A stretch of DNA of 64,000 nucleotides from Leifsonia sp. CL147 (GTDB taxonomy: Bacteria; Actinomycetota; Actinomycetes; Actinomycetales; Microbacteriaceae), in NCBI RefSeq assembly GCF_900114565.1, contig NZ_FOTM01000005.1:1-64000 (forward strand). Direction: 5' to 3'. This document shows, in pieces, positions 17,793-26,043 of the stretch; position 1 is the stretch's first letter, and each line of letters starts with the position of its first letter. The translations under genes and the position numbers were made by a program. Below the pieces are notes generated by a model. That model saw nothing but the letters and a program-made list of their open reading frames with translations. It was not told the DNA's origin and made no database searches.

Positions 17793-19785
17793 GAAGGCGG
17801 ACGATCTCGACCTGCTCGTCGGTGTCGGCGTCCCCACCGTGCACCCGAGCGGCGGCCGGGCGGTCGTCGCTGTCACACATCCCTCGCTCGAGGCGGATGC
17901 GACCGTCGGCCAGTTGTGGACCATCCCGTTGACCGGGCATGCATCGCCGCGCCTGGTGACGCGCGGATTCCGGGACACGGCTCCGCAGTTCTCACCCGAC
18001 GGGCGGCTGCTGGGGTTCCTGCGCGCCGAGCCGAAGCGCCCGCCGCAGCTGCACGTGGTGGACGCGGCCGGGGGAGAGCCGGTCGCTGTGACGGATCGGG
18101 CACTGGGAGTGACCGAGTTCGCCTGGTCGCCGGACGGCCGGACGCTCGCCTTCGTCAGCCGCGAGCCCGAGCAGGGTCGCTACGGGACCGTCGAGGGTAT
18201 CGACCCGGGAGGGGAGCGGGCCCGGCGCATCCACACTCTGAAATATCAGGCGAATGGAGTCGGGTACACGATCGACCGGCCCGCACACGTCTTCGTGGTG
18301 CCCGTGCCGGATGTGTCCGCTGCGCCCGTCCCGCCGCCGGCGCCGTGGCCCGATGGCTCGGCGGGCACGGCCACGGATGTCGCCGAGCCGCGACAGTTGA
18401 CCGCCGGTCCGTGGGATGACGCGTCGATCGCATTCTCGCCGGACGGCCGGAGCATCGCGTTCGTCTCGGCGCGCCACGCCGGCCGCGATACCGATCTGCG
18501 CGAGGACGTCCACCTCGTGTCCGTCGACGGGGGAGAGGCCGCCGACCTGACGGGCCGCCACGGCGCGTTCAGTGTCCTGGCTGCGCAGTACACGGCCGAC
18601 GGCCGGTTGTTCTTCACGGCTCAGGACCTGGGCGAGAGCGGGCGCGACTTCGTCGCCCGCAACACCGCCCTGTATGTCGTGGATGCGGCGGGTGGCGCAC
18701 CGCGGCTGCTGACCGATCCCGAGACGGTGGACTTCACGGAGTCGGCCATCACGCCGTACCGGGACGACTCGGTCCTCGTGCTCGACCGGCGCCGGGGAGC
18801 GCTCGTGCTGACCGAAGTGACGGCAGCGGGGGAGACCCGCACCCTCACGGGCGAGCACACCGTCGTCGGTGGTGCAGGCGCGGCCGGCGGGACCGTCGCC
18901 ATCGCGTTCGCCGACCCGTCGACAGCGGGCGATGTCGCCGTCGTGGATGGGGACGGCCTGCGCCGCCTGAGCGACTTCTCGGCGCCGTTGCGGACTCAGG
19001 GGATCGTCACGCCGACGGAGCTGACCGTCGACGGCCGCGACGGCTACCCGGTGCACGGCTGGGTCCTCGTGCCGGAGGGCGAGGGCCCGCATCCCGTTCT
19101 CCTGAGCATCCACGGCGGGCCGTTCGCGTCGTACACCCACGCGCTGTTCGACGAGGCCCAGGTGTACGTGTCGGCCGGCTATGCGGTCGTGATGTGCAAT
19201 CCGCGGGGGTCCGCCGGCTACGGCCAGGCGCACGGCCGCGTGATCCGGCAGCGGATGGGGACGGTCGACCTGGCCGATGTGCTCGACTTCTTGGATGGCG
19301 CCATCGCGCGGGTCCCGGGCCTCGACGGTTCACGGGTGGGGGTGATGGGCGGCTCCTACGGCGGCTACCTGACAGCCTGGACGATCGCCCACGACCACCG
19401 CTTCGCGGCGGCGATCGTCGAACGCGGCTTCCTCGATCCGGAGGCCTTCATCGGCACGAGCGACATCGGCAGCTTCTTTGCAGACGAGTACACGGGAACG
19501 GACGCCGGCCTGATGCGCTCGCAGAGCCCGCAGGCCGTCGTGGATCGGGTGCGCACCCCGACGCTGGTGCTGCACTCCGCGAACGATCTGCGCTGCCCGC
19601 TCGGCCAGGCCGAGCGGTACTACGCGGCACTGAAGCGTCACGGTGTCGAGACGGAGCTGGTGATCTTCCCGGGCGAGGACCACGAACTGAGCCGCAGCGG
19701 ACGTCCGCGGCATCGTCGTGAGCGCTTCGACATCATCCTGGACTGGTGGGCCCGTCACCTCCCCAGCCGCAGCAACCACAGCTGA
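17791..19785 (+). CDS. S9 family serine peptidase (acylaminoacyl/prolyl oligopeptidase type)
   Basis: The 664-residue protein has an N-terminal beta-propeller with repeated WSPDGRTLAFVS-like blades (residues 45-390) and a C-terminal alpha/beta hydrolase domain. The catalytic triad is Ser in VMGGSYGGYLTAW (about 518), Asp in LHSANDLRCPLGQAE (about 599) and His in GEDHELSRSGRPRHR (about 631). It lacks a signal peptide and should trim peptides in the cytosol. Length is typical. The start ATG at 17791 closes the repeat ladder after the SDR gene. Confidence 0.92.
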   Translation: MKADDLDLLVGVGVPTVHPSGGRAVVAVTHPSLEADATVGQLWTIPLTGHASPRLVTRGFRDTAPQFSPDGRLLGFLRAEPKRPPQLHVVDAAGGEPVAVTDRALGVTEFAWSPDGRTLAFVSREPEQGRYGTVEGIDPGGERARRIHTLKYQANGVGYTIDRPAHVFVVPVPDVSAAPVPPPAPWPDGSAGTATDVAEPRQLTAGPWDDASIAFSPDGRSIAFVSARHAGRDTDLREDVHLVSVDGGEAADLTGRHGAFSVLAAQYTADGRLFFTAQDLGESGRDFVARNTALYVVDAAGGAPRLLTDPETVDFTESAITPYRDDSVLVLDRRRGALVLTEVTAAGETRTLTGEHTVVGGAGAAGGTVAIAFADPSTAGDVAVVDGDGLRRLSDFSAPLRTQGIVTPTELTVDGRDGYPVHGWVLVPEGEGPHPVLLSIHGGPFASYTHALFDEAQVYVSAGYAVVMCNPRGSAGYGQAHGRVIRQRMGTVDLADVLDFLDGAIARVPGLDGSRVGVMGGSYGGYLTAWTIAHDHRFAAAIVERGFLDPEAFIGTSDIGSFFADEYTGTDAGLMRSQSPQAVVDRVRTPTLVLHSANDLRCPLGQAERYYAALKRHGVETELVIFPGEDHELSRSGRPRHRRERFDIILDWWARHLPSRSNHS

Positions 19786-19791
19786 CGGCGA

Positions 19792-19819
19792 CGTCCCGCC
19801 CGATCGCTCGAGCGGGACG
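19792..19819. terminator. Hairpin between convergent S9 peptidase and DUF308 genes
   Basis: CGTCCCGC and GCGGGACG form an 8-bp stem with a 12-base loop, in the 49-base gap between two convergent genes. No T-run follows on either strand, so it may act as a weak bidirectional terminator. Confidence 0.45.
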
Positions 19820-19834
19820 CGCTGCGTCGGTCGC

Positions 19835-20476
19835 CTATGCCACCCGCGGCGCCATGGTCGGCCCCTCGGTCGCCTTCAGGACGTCCCGCCCGAAGGTGAA
19901 GGCGCGCACGAGCCCGATGATGCCGAGCACGATGAGCGCGATGGCTGCGAAGACGAGCAGGAAGACCGCGGCCGACGCCGGCAGCACCAGGACGACGATC
20001 CCGGCGATGATGCTCAGGATCCCGAACGTGATCGACCAGCCCGCCGACGCGGAACGACCGGCTTCGGCCAGCGTCATGATGCCCTCGATGATCCAGCCGA
20101 CGCCGATGAAGGCGATCGCGAAGATCACGAGCGTGGCGGCCGCGGCCGAGACGTTCTTCAGTGCGACGATCCCGGCGAAGATGAGCACGACTCCGAGAAT
20201 GATGCTCAATGTTCGTGGGCCGCTGCGCATCCCGCGGGCGAAGATCCCGACGACCAGGCGCATGATGCCGGCGATCAGGAAGTAGATTCCGAGGAAGACG
20301 GCCAGCACCGACAGTGTCTTCTCTGGCCAGAACAGCAGCACGATCCCGAGGATCAGGGCGACCGCTCCGCTGACGGCGAGCGTCGTCCGGTAGGCGTTGA
20401 TGGCGGCACGCGTCATGTTCCGCGCGTCGAGGGAGAACTCATGCACTAACGGGTCGGTCGAGTCGTTGACACTCAT
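19835..20476 (-). CDS. HdeD/DUF308 family membrane protein
   Basis: The 213-residue product consists of six hydrophobic helices in pairs, for example VSGAVALILGIVLLFWPEKTLSVLAVFLGIYFLIAGIMRL and GWSITFGILSIIAGIVVLVLPASAAVFLLVFAAIALIVLG. The WPEKT turn after the first helix is typical of HdeD-like DUF308 proteins. Its role is unknown; E. coli HdeD is linked to acid resistance at high density. I chose the ATG at 20476, preceded by GAAGGGATG, rather than the in-frame start 51 bases further out. Confidence 0.85.
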   Translation of the reverse strand: MSVNDSTDPLVHEFSLDARNMTRAAINAYRTTLAVSGAVALILGIVLLFWPEKTLSVLAVFLGIYFLIAGIMRLVVGIFARGMRSGPRTLSIILGVVLIFAGIVALKNVSAAAATLVIFAIAFIGVGWIIEGIMTLAEAGRSASAGWSITFGILSIIAGIVVLVLPASAAVFLLVFAAIALIVLGIIGLVRAFTFGRDVLKATEGPTMAPRVA

Positions 20477-20596
20477 CGCGGCATCCCTTCGTCGAAGCGG
20501 CCGCCGGGCGGCAGTCGCTGCCGACATTAGCGCGCAGGACGCGTGTTGTCAGGACGGCAAATCGCTGCCACCGGTGTGCGGCGATAGCCTGGACGA

Positions 20597-21127
20597 ATGC
20601 GACAGCCCGGCGAACCTGGAATGCCGGCAGCGCTCCGGCTCTCGGTCGGGGGTCTTGACCGCGAGGGACTGCGGAGTGGGCTGTCAACTCAGGGCGTCCT
20701 TCTGAATGCATTCGCGGAATTACTCCTCGATCACGCGGTCTTCGATGTGCGTGAACCGGAGGATATCCGGGTCGTCCAATGCACGGTCGGCGAGCTCGGC
20801 CTGGGCGGAGGTGCGACGTTGCCGGAGGTTTTCGCCTCAGCCCAGGGACAGGGTCTCGCGCTGTGCCCGCCCGACACGGGACCCTATCTGCGCCTGGCTA
20901 TGCCATCCCAGGCGAACGCTCCGGATTCGATCCTCTCGGCGGGCAGGTCGCCCGCGGGTGCGATCAAGGTCGCATCGGCGCCGTTGAGCGACGATGTGGC
21001 GTTTCCGAAAGGCTTCTACCTGCGCGTCGTCGATGGTCAGCAGTGGCTGCGAGGGTACCGCTGCGACGACGAGTACCGGTTTTCGCCCGACGATCGGTTC
21101 GCGTTCCGACGGCAGTTCGGATCCTGA
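20597..21127 (+). CDS. Hypothetical protein
   Basis: This 176-residue protein has no signal peptide, no membrane helix and no motif I recognise. It looks like a real gene: composition is normal, with aromatic and charged residues spread along it. The tail FYLRVVDGQQWLRGYRCDDEYRFSPDDRFAFRRQFGS is compact and conserved-looking. An alternative start is the internal Met nine residues in. It is convergent with the large secreted protein gene, 19 bases away. Confidence 0.6.
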   Translation: MRQPGEPGMPAALRLSVGGLDREGLRSGLSTQGVLLNAFAELLLDHAVFDVREPEDIRVVQCTVGELGLGGGATLPEVFASAQGQGLALCPPDTGPYLRLAMPSQANAPDSILSAGRSPAGAIKVASAPLSDDVAFPKGFYLRVVDGQQWLRGYRCDDEYRFSPDDRFAFRRQFGS

Positions 21128-21146
21128 GCCGTCAGAAAGGCAGGCC

Positions 21147-23144
21147 TCAGTGGGGGTCGGCCGTATGACGCGAACGTGAACGCCGCACGAGGAACACGAT
21201 TCCGATCGTGACGAACAGCACGACGAGGGCGATACCGACGTAGCGCCACGCGGTCAGGTACCCCGGTTGCGGCGGAACGAGCCGAACGTCCGTGGCATAC
21301 GTGTCGGCGATTGTCGTGCCCGCGCCGCTTGCAGGGTTTATCTGGTCGAGGTAGGCCTCGAGTGAGAGTTGGGGAGCCGTGCTGTTCGTGGGCAAGGTCC
21401 TGCCGGCGCTCATCCGGAAATAGACGGCGAGGTGGGAGTTCGCGTGAGCGGTGAGCCCGTTCTTGGGCGAGATGATTCCGTAGATCGCGCTGCCGTCCGC
21501 GGTTGAACCGTGCAGGGAGAGCGTCGTGAAGGGACCGTCGGCGCCCTGGGTGCTGTACGAGACGTGAAGGTCGGAGTGGTCGACGGCGACCTTCGACGTG
21601 TCGCTGGCGTAGACGTCGAACTCGACCTGCGAGCCGCGGATGTCTTCGTTCGAGGGGTTCGTGAAAGTCGTCGTGAAGGTCCGCGCTGCGCCGCCCGGCT
21701 CCAGAGTGGAGGGGAAGGTCGCGACAGCCTGCGGGGCGGTATCGGCGGCTTTGCCCTGATAGATGCGACTCGTCCCCGAGTGTCCGCCACGCGCCTCGTG
21801 GGCGACGAGTGCGCATGTGACGGGGTCGGATGACCCGGTGTATGTCGTCGTCACTTGGCCCGCGTCGTCCGTCCTGGCCCCGGAGGCGCTGAAATCGCCG
21901 CAGGCCCCGTCACCCGACACGACGTAGGCCGTGAAGTTCACTGCGTCTCCGCTCACGGGGTCGCCGGCACGGTCGTAGACGGTCACGCGGAGTTCCGCCT
22001 CCGCGTCGTTCTTGTCGGTCGTGTTGGGCGTGACCTCGGAGAAGACTTCGGCGATGTCCTCCGGCGACCTGGCGGGATCGGTCGTCGCCTGCCGCTCACT
22101 CTGGGCGCATCCGTATCCCATTCCGTAGTGCGCGTAGGACCAATTGCTGAACTCGGTCTGTGTGTAGTACTTGTCGCCGTTGATCACCTGGTTGTATTCC
22201 GTGGTGAATGGATGCGCCGGGTCGACCGAGCCTGAAGCGGTGCCGTAATCCTCCGCGCAGATGTCGCCGATCTCATGATCGGTGTGGTCCAGCCATGCGC
22301 TCGATTCCGCGTTCGGATCCGTCACCGATTCGGCGAGCTCGTGGCTGAGGGTGCTGATGGCCCCATCCAGCGCGAGACTGCCGTTGGGGGACTGACCCCC
22401 GTCGCAGTTCGAGGCTTCGAACGGCTCGTTGCCGTAGACGACCTCGTCAGGCTCCTGCCCGAACAAGCGGTGGTAGCCGCAGAACGAGGACGCAGACGTG
22501 GTCTTGTCGCGATCCATGGTCTCGACGCCCGGTGGCAGGAAGACCGGGTAGAAATGACCGAGGCCCATCGGCAGCCGATTCGCCTGGATGACGCGCGCCA
22601 GTTCGTCCCGCAACTGCTGATCGGTGATGCAGATGGCGAACGCGTCGGAATCCGGCGTGCAGCCGTTGCCTGGGAACAGGGACGTATCCGCGATCGGGGA
22701 GCCTGCCGTGATGTGGTATTTCAGGGGAGTGGTCGAACCGTCCGCTGTCGAGTTGTACTCCGTCAGAACGGAGTAGACGTTGTCCTGCTGCCCGCTCGCG
22801 GCGGCCACATCCGCAAGATAGCGATCGATGCCGTTGACGTACCCGCCCGGGAACTGGTCGGTGCCGGGCGGACTCCAGAAGACCGGGATCACGACAACGC
22901 CCTCGGGAGATCGGGTGTCCATGACCGGGCCGCCGGTGTACTCGAGCGGAGGCTGACACCCGTCGCAGTAGTGACCGTCGTGAGGCGCCGCCGCGCGGGC
23001 CGGCGCAGCCTTGGTCACGGCAGCCGGGCCGGCCGGCACGAAGGACATGAGCCCAGCACCGAAAGCCAGTGGCACGATGGCGATCAGTGCAGCAATCCGG
23101 CGCCCACGCACCGCGAAAAGACGAGAATTCCTCTGAGTTGGCAT
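21147..23144 (-). CDS. Secreted, membrane-anchored EXORDIUM/PHI-1-like protein
   Basis: The 665-residue protein starts with a signal peptide (RRIAALIAIVPLAFGAGLMSFV) and ends with a membrane anchor (WRYVGIALVVLFVTIGIVFLVRR), so its body is displayed outside. Residues 60-330 resemble the PHI-1/EXORDIUM family: VVVIPVFWSPPG, a cysteine-bearing ICITDQQL, and ISTLSHELAESVTDPN (about 265-280), a His/Glu motif seen in this family. After it come immunoglobulin-like stalk regions with Gly/Thr-rich turns. I chose the ATG at 23144 with GGAAG upstream. The gene directly abuts the dif site used by the prophage. The function is unknown; surface adhesion or glycan binding is a guess. Confidence 0.75.
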   Translation of the reverse strand: MPTQRNSRLFAVRGRRIAALIAIVPLAFGAGLMSFVPAGPAAVTKAAPARAAAPHDGHYCDGCQPPLEYTGGPVMDTRSPEGVVVIPVFWSPPGTDQFPGGYVNGIDRYLADVAAASGQQDNVYSVLTEYNSTADGSTTPLKYHITAGSPIADTSLFPGNGCTPDSDAFAICITDQQLRDELARVIQANRLPMGLGHFYPVFLPPGVETMDRDKTTSASSFCGYHRLFGQEPDEVVYGNEPFEASNCDGGQSPNGSLALDGAISTLSHELAESVTDPNAESSAWLDHTDHEIGDICAEDYGTASGSVDPAHPFTTEYNQVINGDKYYTQTEFSNWSYAHYGMGYGCAQSERQATTDPARSPEDIAEVFSEVTPNTTDKNDAEAELRVTVYDRAGDPVSGDAVNFTAYVVSGDGACGDFSASGARTDDAGQVTTTYTGSSDPVTCALVAHEARGGHSGTSRIYQGKAADTAPQAVATFPSTLEPGGAARTFTTTFTNPSNEDIRGSQVEFDVYASDTSKVAVDHSDLHVSYSTQGADGPFTTLSLHGSTADGSAIYGIISPKNGLTAHANSHLAVYFRMSAGRTLPTNSTAPQLSLEAYLDQINPASGAGTTIADTYATDVRLVPPQPGYLTAWRYVGIALVVLFVTIGIVFLVRRSRSRHTADPH

Positions 23145-23274
23145 TATGACTTCCTGTCGTGGCGGCCCGCCTCGGCGGAGCCCGATCTGCCCATCGATAT
23201 CGTCCACCTCGCAGGGCAGGCAGGAGTAGACGGCTGTTTCGACGTGGAGGTCGGCCGGAAGTTCTCGCGAATTG

Positions 23275-23302
23275 ATCGCTGATAATGCACATTATGTCAG
23301 CT
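23275..23302 (+). other. Left attachment site, actinobacterial dif-like (attL)
   Basis: The core GATAATGCACATTATGTCA matches the actinobacterial dif consensus as I recall it (GATAATVNACATTATGTCA) at every position. The inverted arms GATAAT and ATTATG around GCAC are the inner XerC and XerD half-sites. The outer six bases ATCGCT fit the consensus only partly. The XerD side runs into phage DNA. Its ATTATGTCAG (23291-23300) is repeated at 31733-31742. Confidence 0.85.
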
Positions 23303-24043
23303 GACGACGAGGCGAAGGCAGAATGGGCCGCCTCCGTGGACGCGCACATCGTCGCGCGCGGCACCACCTGGGAGGCCGAGGACCGCGCCCCGTGGGCGAC
23401 CGATAAGAGCGTTCTGAGGCAGTTCGCCCGTGACCTTGCCGTGTCGGCGAAGCCGGTCTCGGAGTTCGTCAAGGTCGAGCGTCATCTGCGGAAGCTCGCC
23501 CGCGCCCAGGCGGTCACACAGCGGCGCACGGTGGTCAGCAACGGCGACGGTACGACCAGCTCCTACCGGTTCGTTGACGACGACACCGCGTTCACCAGAT
23601 GGCTCTCGAAAGTGGTTCGGCGTGGCGAGCTGGTCTCGGCCGCCGTGACATATGAGGGTCAGTACGGGCAGCGGGTGAAGATCATCGACGGCGAGAAGGT
23701 CCGTGATCGCACTGAACGCGCCGGCCGCGACCTTGACGTCGTCGCCGCGGCTCTGGTTCTTCGGGCGAGGAAGAGCGGCAAGCTCAGCACCTGGGAATTC
23801 CGGGGCGCAGCGGGCAGGATCGGCCCGAAGGCGCTGATGCGCACGCGCATCTTCCGCACCACCGACCAGGCCACAGGCGAGATTACATCCCGTAAGGTCA
23901 TCACCCGCGGCTACTACGACGGCGGCTCCGGGTATCTCCTGGTCAACGATGGCCGCGTCTCGGCCGCGCACATCGGCTACCTGCTAGCCGGCAAGGGGCC
24001 GGGTAACCGTCTCCCACGGTCGCGCTACCGTCTCGCCGCTTAG
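23294..24043 (+). pseudogene. C-terminal part of phage Rep, separated by integration
   Basis: The open frame runs through the attachment core (ATT ATG TCA) and then 247 codons of phage sequence. No ribosome binding site precedes it. The same three core codons occur in the same frame near the end of the Rep gene at 31733. Joining the two gives one continuous frame of about 653 codons. The segment is basic and helical (VLRQFARDLAVSAKPVSEFVKVERHLRKLARAQ, then a beta-rich part ending LPRSRYRLAA), consistent with a DNA-binding or helicase-loading tail. The ATG at 23294 could in principle start a 249-residue protein by itself. No recognised domain. Confidence 0.8.
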
Positions 24044-24256
24044 CTCCCAGTGCGAGGGTTCTTCCGCCGGCCAGACACAGGCCAGCTCGACACCGTCCTG
24101 GTCGGTCGCAGTGATTCGCACGTGACGCCGCCGGCCGAGGCGCATAACCTCGGCGGCGGCGATCCGTTCCAGCTGCACGCAGACGGCGAGGGAGCGCAGC
24201 TCCCCCGCCGCTTGCTGGGTCCAATTGGGCCGGGTGTTCGTAGTGATCCGGATCAT
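23984..24256 (-). CDS. Prophage minus-strand protein, unknown
   Basis: This 90-residue soluble protein starts at ATG and has a mixed, natural-looking composition (VCVQLERIAAAEVMRLGRRRHVRITATDQDGVELACVWPAEEPSHWEL). It ends 60 bases inside the convergent Rep C-terminal frame. It is the last gene of the minus-strand cluster. No domain recognised. A small regulator is possible. Confidence 0.6.
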   Translation of the reverse strand: MIRITTNTRPNWTQQAAGELRSLAVCVQLERIAAAEVMRLGRRRHVRITATDQDGVELACVWPAEEPSHWELSGETVARPWETVTRPLAG

Positions 24257-24272
24257 TGACGCGATGGTGCCC

Positions 24273-24386
24273 CTATCGGAGGAAGTGCCAGATCAGGCCG
24301 TTGCCGAGGACCAGGCGCAGCACGGCGATGGTGAGGAACGCGACGGTGACGGCGCTGGTGCCGATGTAGACGTGCCGTCGCTTCAC
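24273..24386 (-). CDS. Prophage tiny membrane protein (37 aa)
   Basis: GTG start at 24386 gives VKRRHVYIGTSAVTVAFLTIAVLRLVLGNGLIWHFLR, a basic N-terminus followed by one membrane helix. Its start overlaps the previous gene's stop as GTGA, which supports it as a real, coupled gene despite its size. Confidence 0.6.
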   Translation of the reverse strand: MKRRHVYIGTSAVTVAFLTIAVLRLVLGNGLIWHFLR

Positions 24387-24514
24387 CGGTTGTTCCCCCG
24401 CCCGTAGCGGCGCACGTCGCGTACGAGCAGCCAGAGATTGACAGCGATGAGCACCGCGGCGCAAGCGATGACCACCCACGTTCCGGGGTCCGCCAACTGT
24501 TGGTGGAGCGTCAC
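24383..24514 (-). CDS. Prophage tiny membrane protein (43 aa)
   Basis: The frame encodes VTLHQQLADPGTWVVIACA and continues through a single membrane helix (VVIACAAVLIAVNLWLLV) to a basic tail (RDVRRYGRGNNR). Both ends overlap neighbours by GTGA. It is of the size and type of filamentous-phage minor proteins but lies on the strand opposite to the structural genes. Confidence 0.6.
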   Translation of the reverse strand: MTLHQQLADPGTWVVIACAAVLIAVNLWLLVRDVRRYGRGNNR

Positions 24515-24744
24515 GAGGTCACCTCCCGCACGGCGGGGTGCATGCCCCAGTCGGTGACCGAGTTGAGCAACTCGTAGAAGTCGCGCTGTGCGGCTTCGTC
24601 CTCGATGTGCACGGAGAGCACGGTGTCGATGCCGACGGGGACGCCGCGGGCGGAGCGTGCGTGGGTCTGCTCGAACGTCTTCGCGGCGCGGCGCGCCGCC
24701 TCGAAGCAGACGATCAGCGCGTGCCGCTGTTCGACGGTCAGCAT
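24511..24744 (-). CDS. Prophage minus-strand protein (77 aa), unknown
   Basis: The product starts MLTVEQRHALIVCFEAARRAAKTFEQTHARSARG and looks helical and soluble. Its ATG overlaps the stop of the upstream gene within ATGCTGA. The later part (SVHIEDEAAQRDFYELLNSVTDWGMHPAV) is acidic. No family recognised. Confidence 0.6.
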   Translation of the reverse strand: MLTVEQRHALIVCFEAARRAAKTFEQTHARSARGVPVGIDTVLSVHIEDEAAQRDFYELLNSVTDWGMHPAVREVTS

Positions 24745-24941
24745 TCGCCGGCCTCGTTGTCGAAGGCCTCGCTGAGCTCGGCCTCGCGAGCGACGGCGTA
24801 GGCGTAGCCGCGCTTGAGGAAGTCGCTGACGGGCTCGCCAGCGAGCACGGCGTCTGCGATGACGCGGGCGTACGAGTCGATCTCGACCCGTGCGCGGCGG
24901 ATCGACTCGGTCAGCGGGAGCGGCGTGTCGGTGGTGTTCAT
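24738..24941 (-). CDS. Prophage minus-strand protein (67 aa), first gene of the cluster
   Basis: The ATG at 24941 is preceded on the minus strand by GGGGATCACG. The product (MNTTDTPLPLTESIRRARVEIDSYARVIADAVLAG, continuing to AFDNEAGEC) is acidic and helical. It leads the five-gene minus-strand cluster, whose promoter should lie in the 24942-25374 region. It might be a repressor-like or anti-host protein, but no helix-turn-helix is evident. Confidence 0.6.
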   Translation of the reverse strand: MNTTDTPLPLTESIRRARVEIDSYARVIADAVLAGEPVSDFLKRGYAYAVAREAELSEAFDNEAGEC

Positions 24942-25374
24942 CGTGATCCCCAATCTTTGGTTGATGTTGCGGGCGAGGTGCCCGGAACGGGTGCCTTGCT
25001 CGCACTTGCCGCGACAGTGGAGCGGAGAGCGTCTGTCAAGGGTTCCGGAGGCCTCCCCTGCCTCGTGTAGCCGGCCGCTCGCAGGAACGGAGTTCCTTCC
25101 TGTACCTCCTCGGGTGTGAGGCCGGAGTGTCCCTTGACGGGCGGTCGGAGCGGAGCTACCTGCCGTCCGCCGGCCGCTGTTCGGTGCTGGATGCACGGGA
25201 CAACGGGCGTTATCCCGTGCCGTGTCCCCCGTTTCGCGGGTTTTGGGGGCCAAATCGGCCCAATTCTTAACCCCTGCTCTGGGTGCTGGCGGGGGCTTGT
25301 TACCTTCCGCCATTCTCATTCAAAGAACGACAGGAGCGTACTAGAGGCTCCCATCTACAGAAAGCGAGACAGTC
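24942..25374. promoter_or_regulatory. Prophage divergent control region and candidate replication origin
   Basis: This 433-base gap separates the minus-strand cluster from the plus-strand phage operon and has no open frame I can support. It contains several hairpins: GGAAC-GGA-GTTCC near 25083, the 28-base hairpin at 25193-25220, and a CCCCCG to GGGGG structure near 25227. AT-richer sequence CATTCTCATTCAAAG follows at 25312. Intergenic hairpins of this kind house replication origins in filamentous phages. Confidence 0.6.
25193..25220. other. Strong hairpin, candidate rolling-circle origin or packaging signal
   Basis: GCACGGGACAACG and CGTTATCCCGTGC pair over 13 positions with a single G-T type mismatch and a two-base loop. 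HUH initiators nick near such hairpins. Which role it has cannot be told from sequence. Confidence 0.55.
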
Positions 25375-25680
25375 ATGGCAATCGGAGCACGGATCACCCC
25401 TGAGCTGATCATCTTCGGCCGCGTCAGCGGCCACCGCGAGACCAAGTGGGACGGCGAGTACACCGGCACGGTGGTCGAGGTCTCGACCCCGGGCGGGCCG
25501 GTGTCGGTCAAGTTCCGCAAGGACGCCGACGCCCAGCGGCCGAACCGCGATGCGATCGTCGCCGTGGTCGCCACGGCGTTCGACGGTGAGCGCGGCTCGT
25601 CCCTCACCTTCGAGCGGTACCTCCAGCCCGGAGACCTTGAGGCGATCGCCGCCACGTTCGCCGCGCCGGCGAAGAGCTGA
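25375..25680 (+). CDS. Prophage small protein, candidate ssDNA-binding protein (gV analogue)
   Basis: The 101-residue product is beta-rich and moderately basic (FGRVSGHRETKWDGEYTGTVVEVSTPGGPVSVKFRKDADAQ). It sits first in the structural operon, just where filamentous phages place gene V, whose product coats ssDNA before packaging. An OB-like fold would fit the pattern of Gly and alternating hydrophobic residues. The assignment is by position, size and fold impression. A clear GAGAC-type purine run precedes the ATG. Confidence 0.55.
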   Translation: MAIGARITPELIIFGRVSGHRETKWDGEYTGTVVEVSTPGGPVSVKFRKDADAQRPNRDAIVAVVATAFDGERGSSLTFERYLQPGDLEAIAATFAAPAKS

Positions 25681-25682
25681 CC

Positions 25683-25964
25683 ATGGGTGCTGACGAGCTG
25701 GCCGTGGTGGAGCGGGTCCTGTTGCAGGACGTCGCGCCCATGGTGTTGGCGGCGGCGTTCTTCGGCTGCCTCGGCGCGATCCTGGTGTGGCGGGCGGCGT
25801 CCGCGCTGCTGGAGCTGCTCACCACGTTCGTCCGGTGGGCGCTGCGAAAGGCAGGGGTCGAGCAGAAGCTCGAACGGCTCGGCCGGCTGGTGGAGCTGCG
25901 CGAGCGTCGCATGGAAGTCCGGGTCGGCCAGGCGACGCGAGAGGCGGCGTCTCGTGCTCTCTGA
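25683..25964 (+). CDS. Prophage membrane protein (93 aa)
   Basis: The product has an N-terminal acidic segment, a membrane helix (VAPMVLAAAFFGCLGAILVW) and a second hydrophobic part, then a charged coiled-coil-like tail (LERLGRLVELRERRMEVRVGQATREAA). It follows the preceding gene by two bases. It could be a minor virion or assembly protein. No family recognised. Confidence 0.65.
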   Translation: MGADELAVVERVLLQDVAPMVLAAAFFGCLGAILVWRAASALLELLTTFVRWALRKAGVEQKLERLGRLVELRERRMEVRVGQATREAASRAL

Positions 25965-26043
25965 ATTCCAGTACCTCGTGCTGCTGTGCGGGCTGCTGGT
26001 CGTGTTCGCGGTCGGGTTCTTGCTCGGGGACAGGATTGCCTGA
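25954..26043 (+). CDS. Prophage tiny hydrophobic protein (29 aa)
   Basis: GTG start inside the end of the preceding gene gives a product beginning VLSEFQYLVLLCGLLVVFAV and ending GFLLGDRIA, one membrane helix. It is in the size range of pVII/pIX of Ff phages (about 32 residues). The stop overlaps the next ATG as TGATG. Confidence 0.6.
   Translation: MLSEFQYLVLLCGLLVVFAVGFLLGDRIA

Noticed and set aside
24050-24259. A 69-codon plus-strand frame in the prophage
   Set aside because: It is antisense to a better-looking 90-codon frame and has no ribosome binding site.
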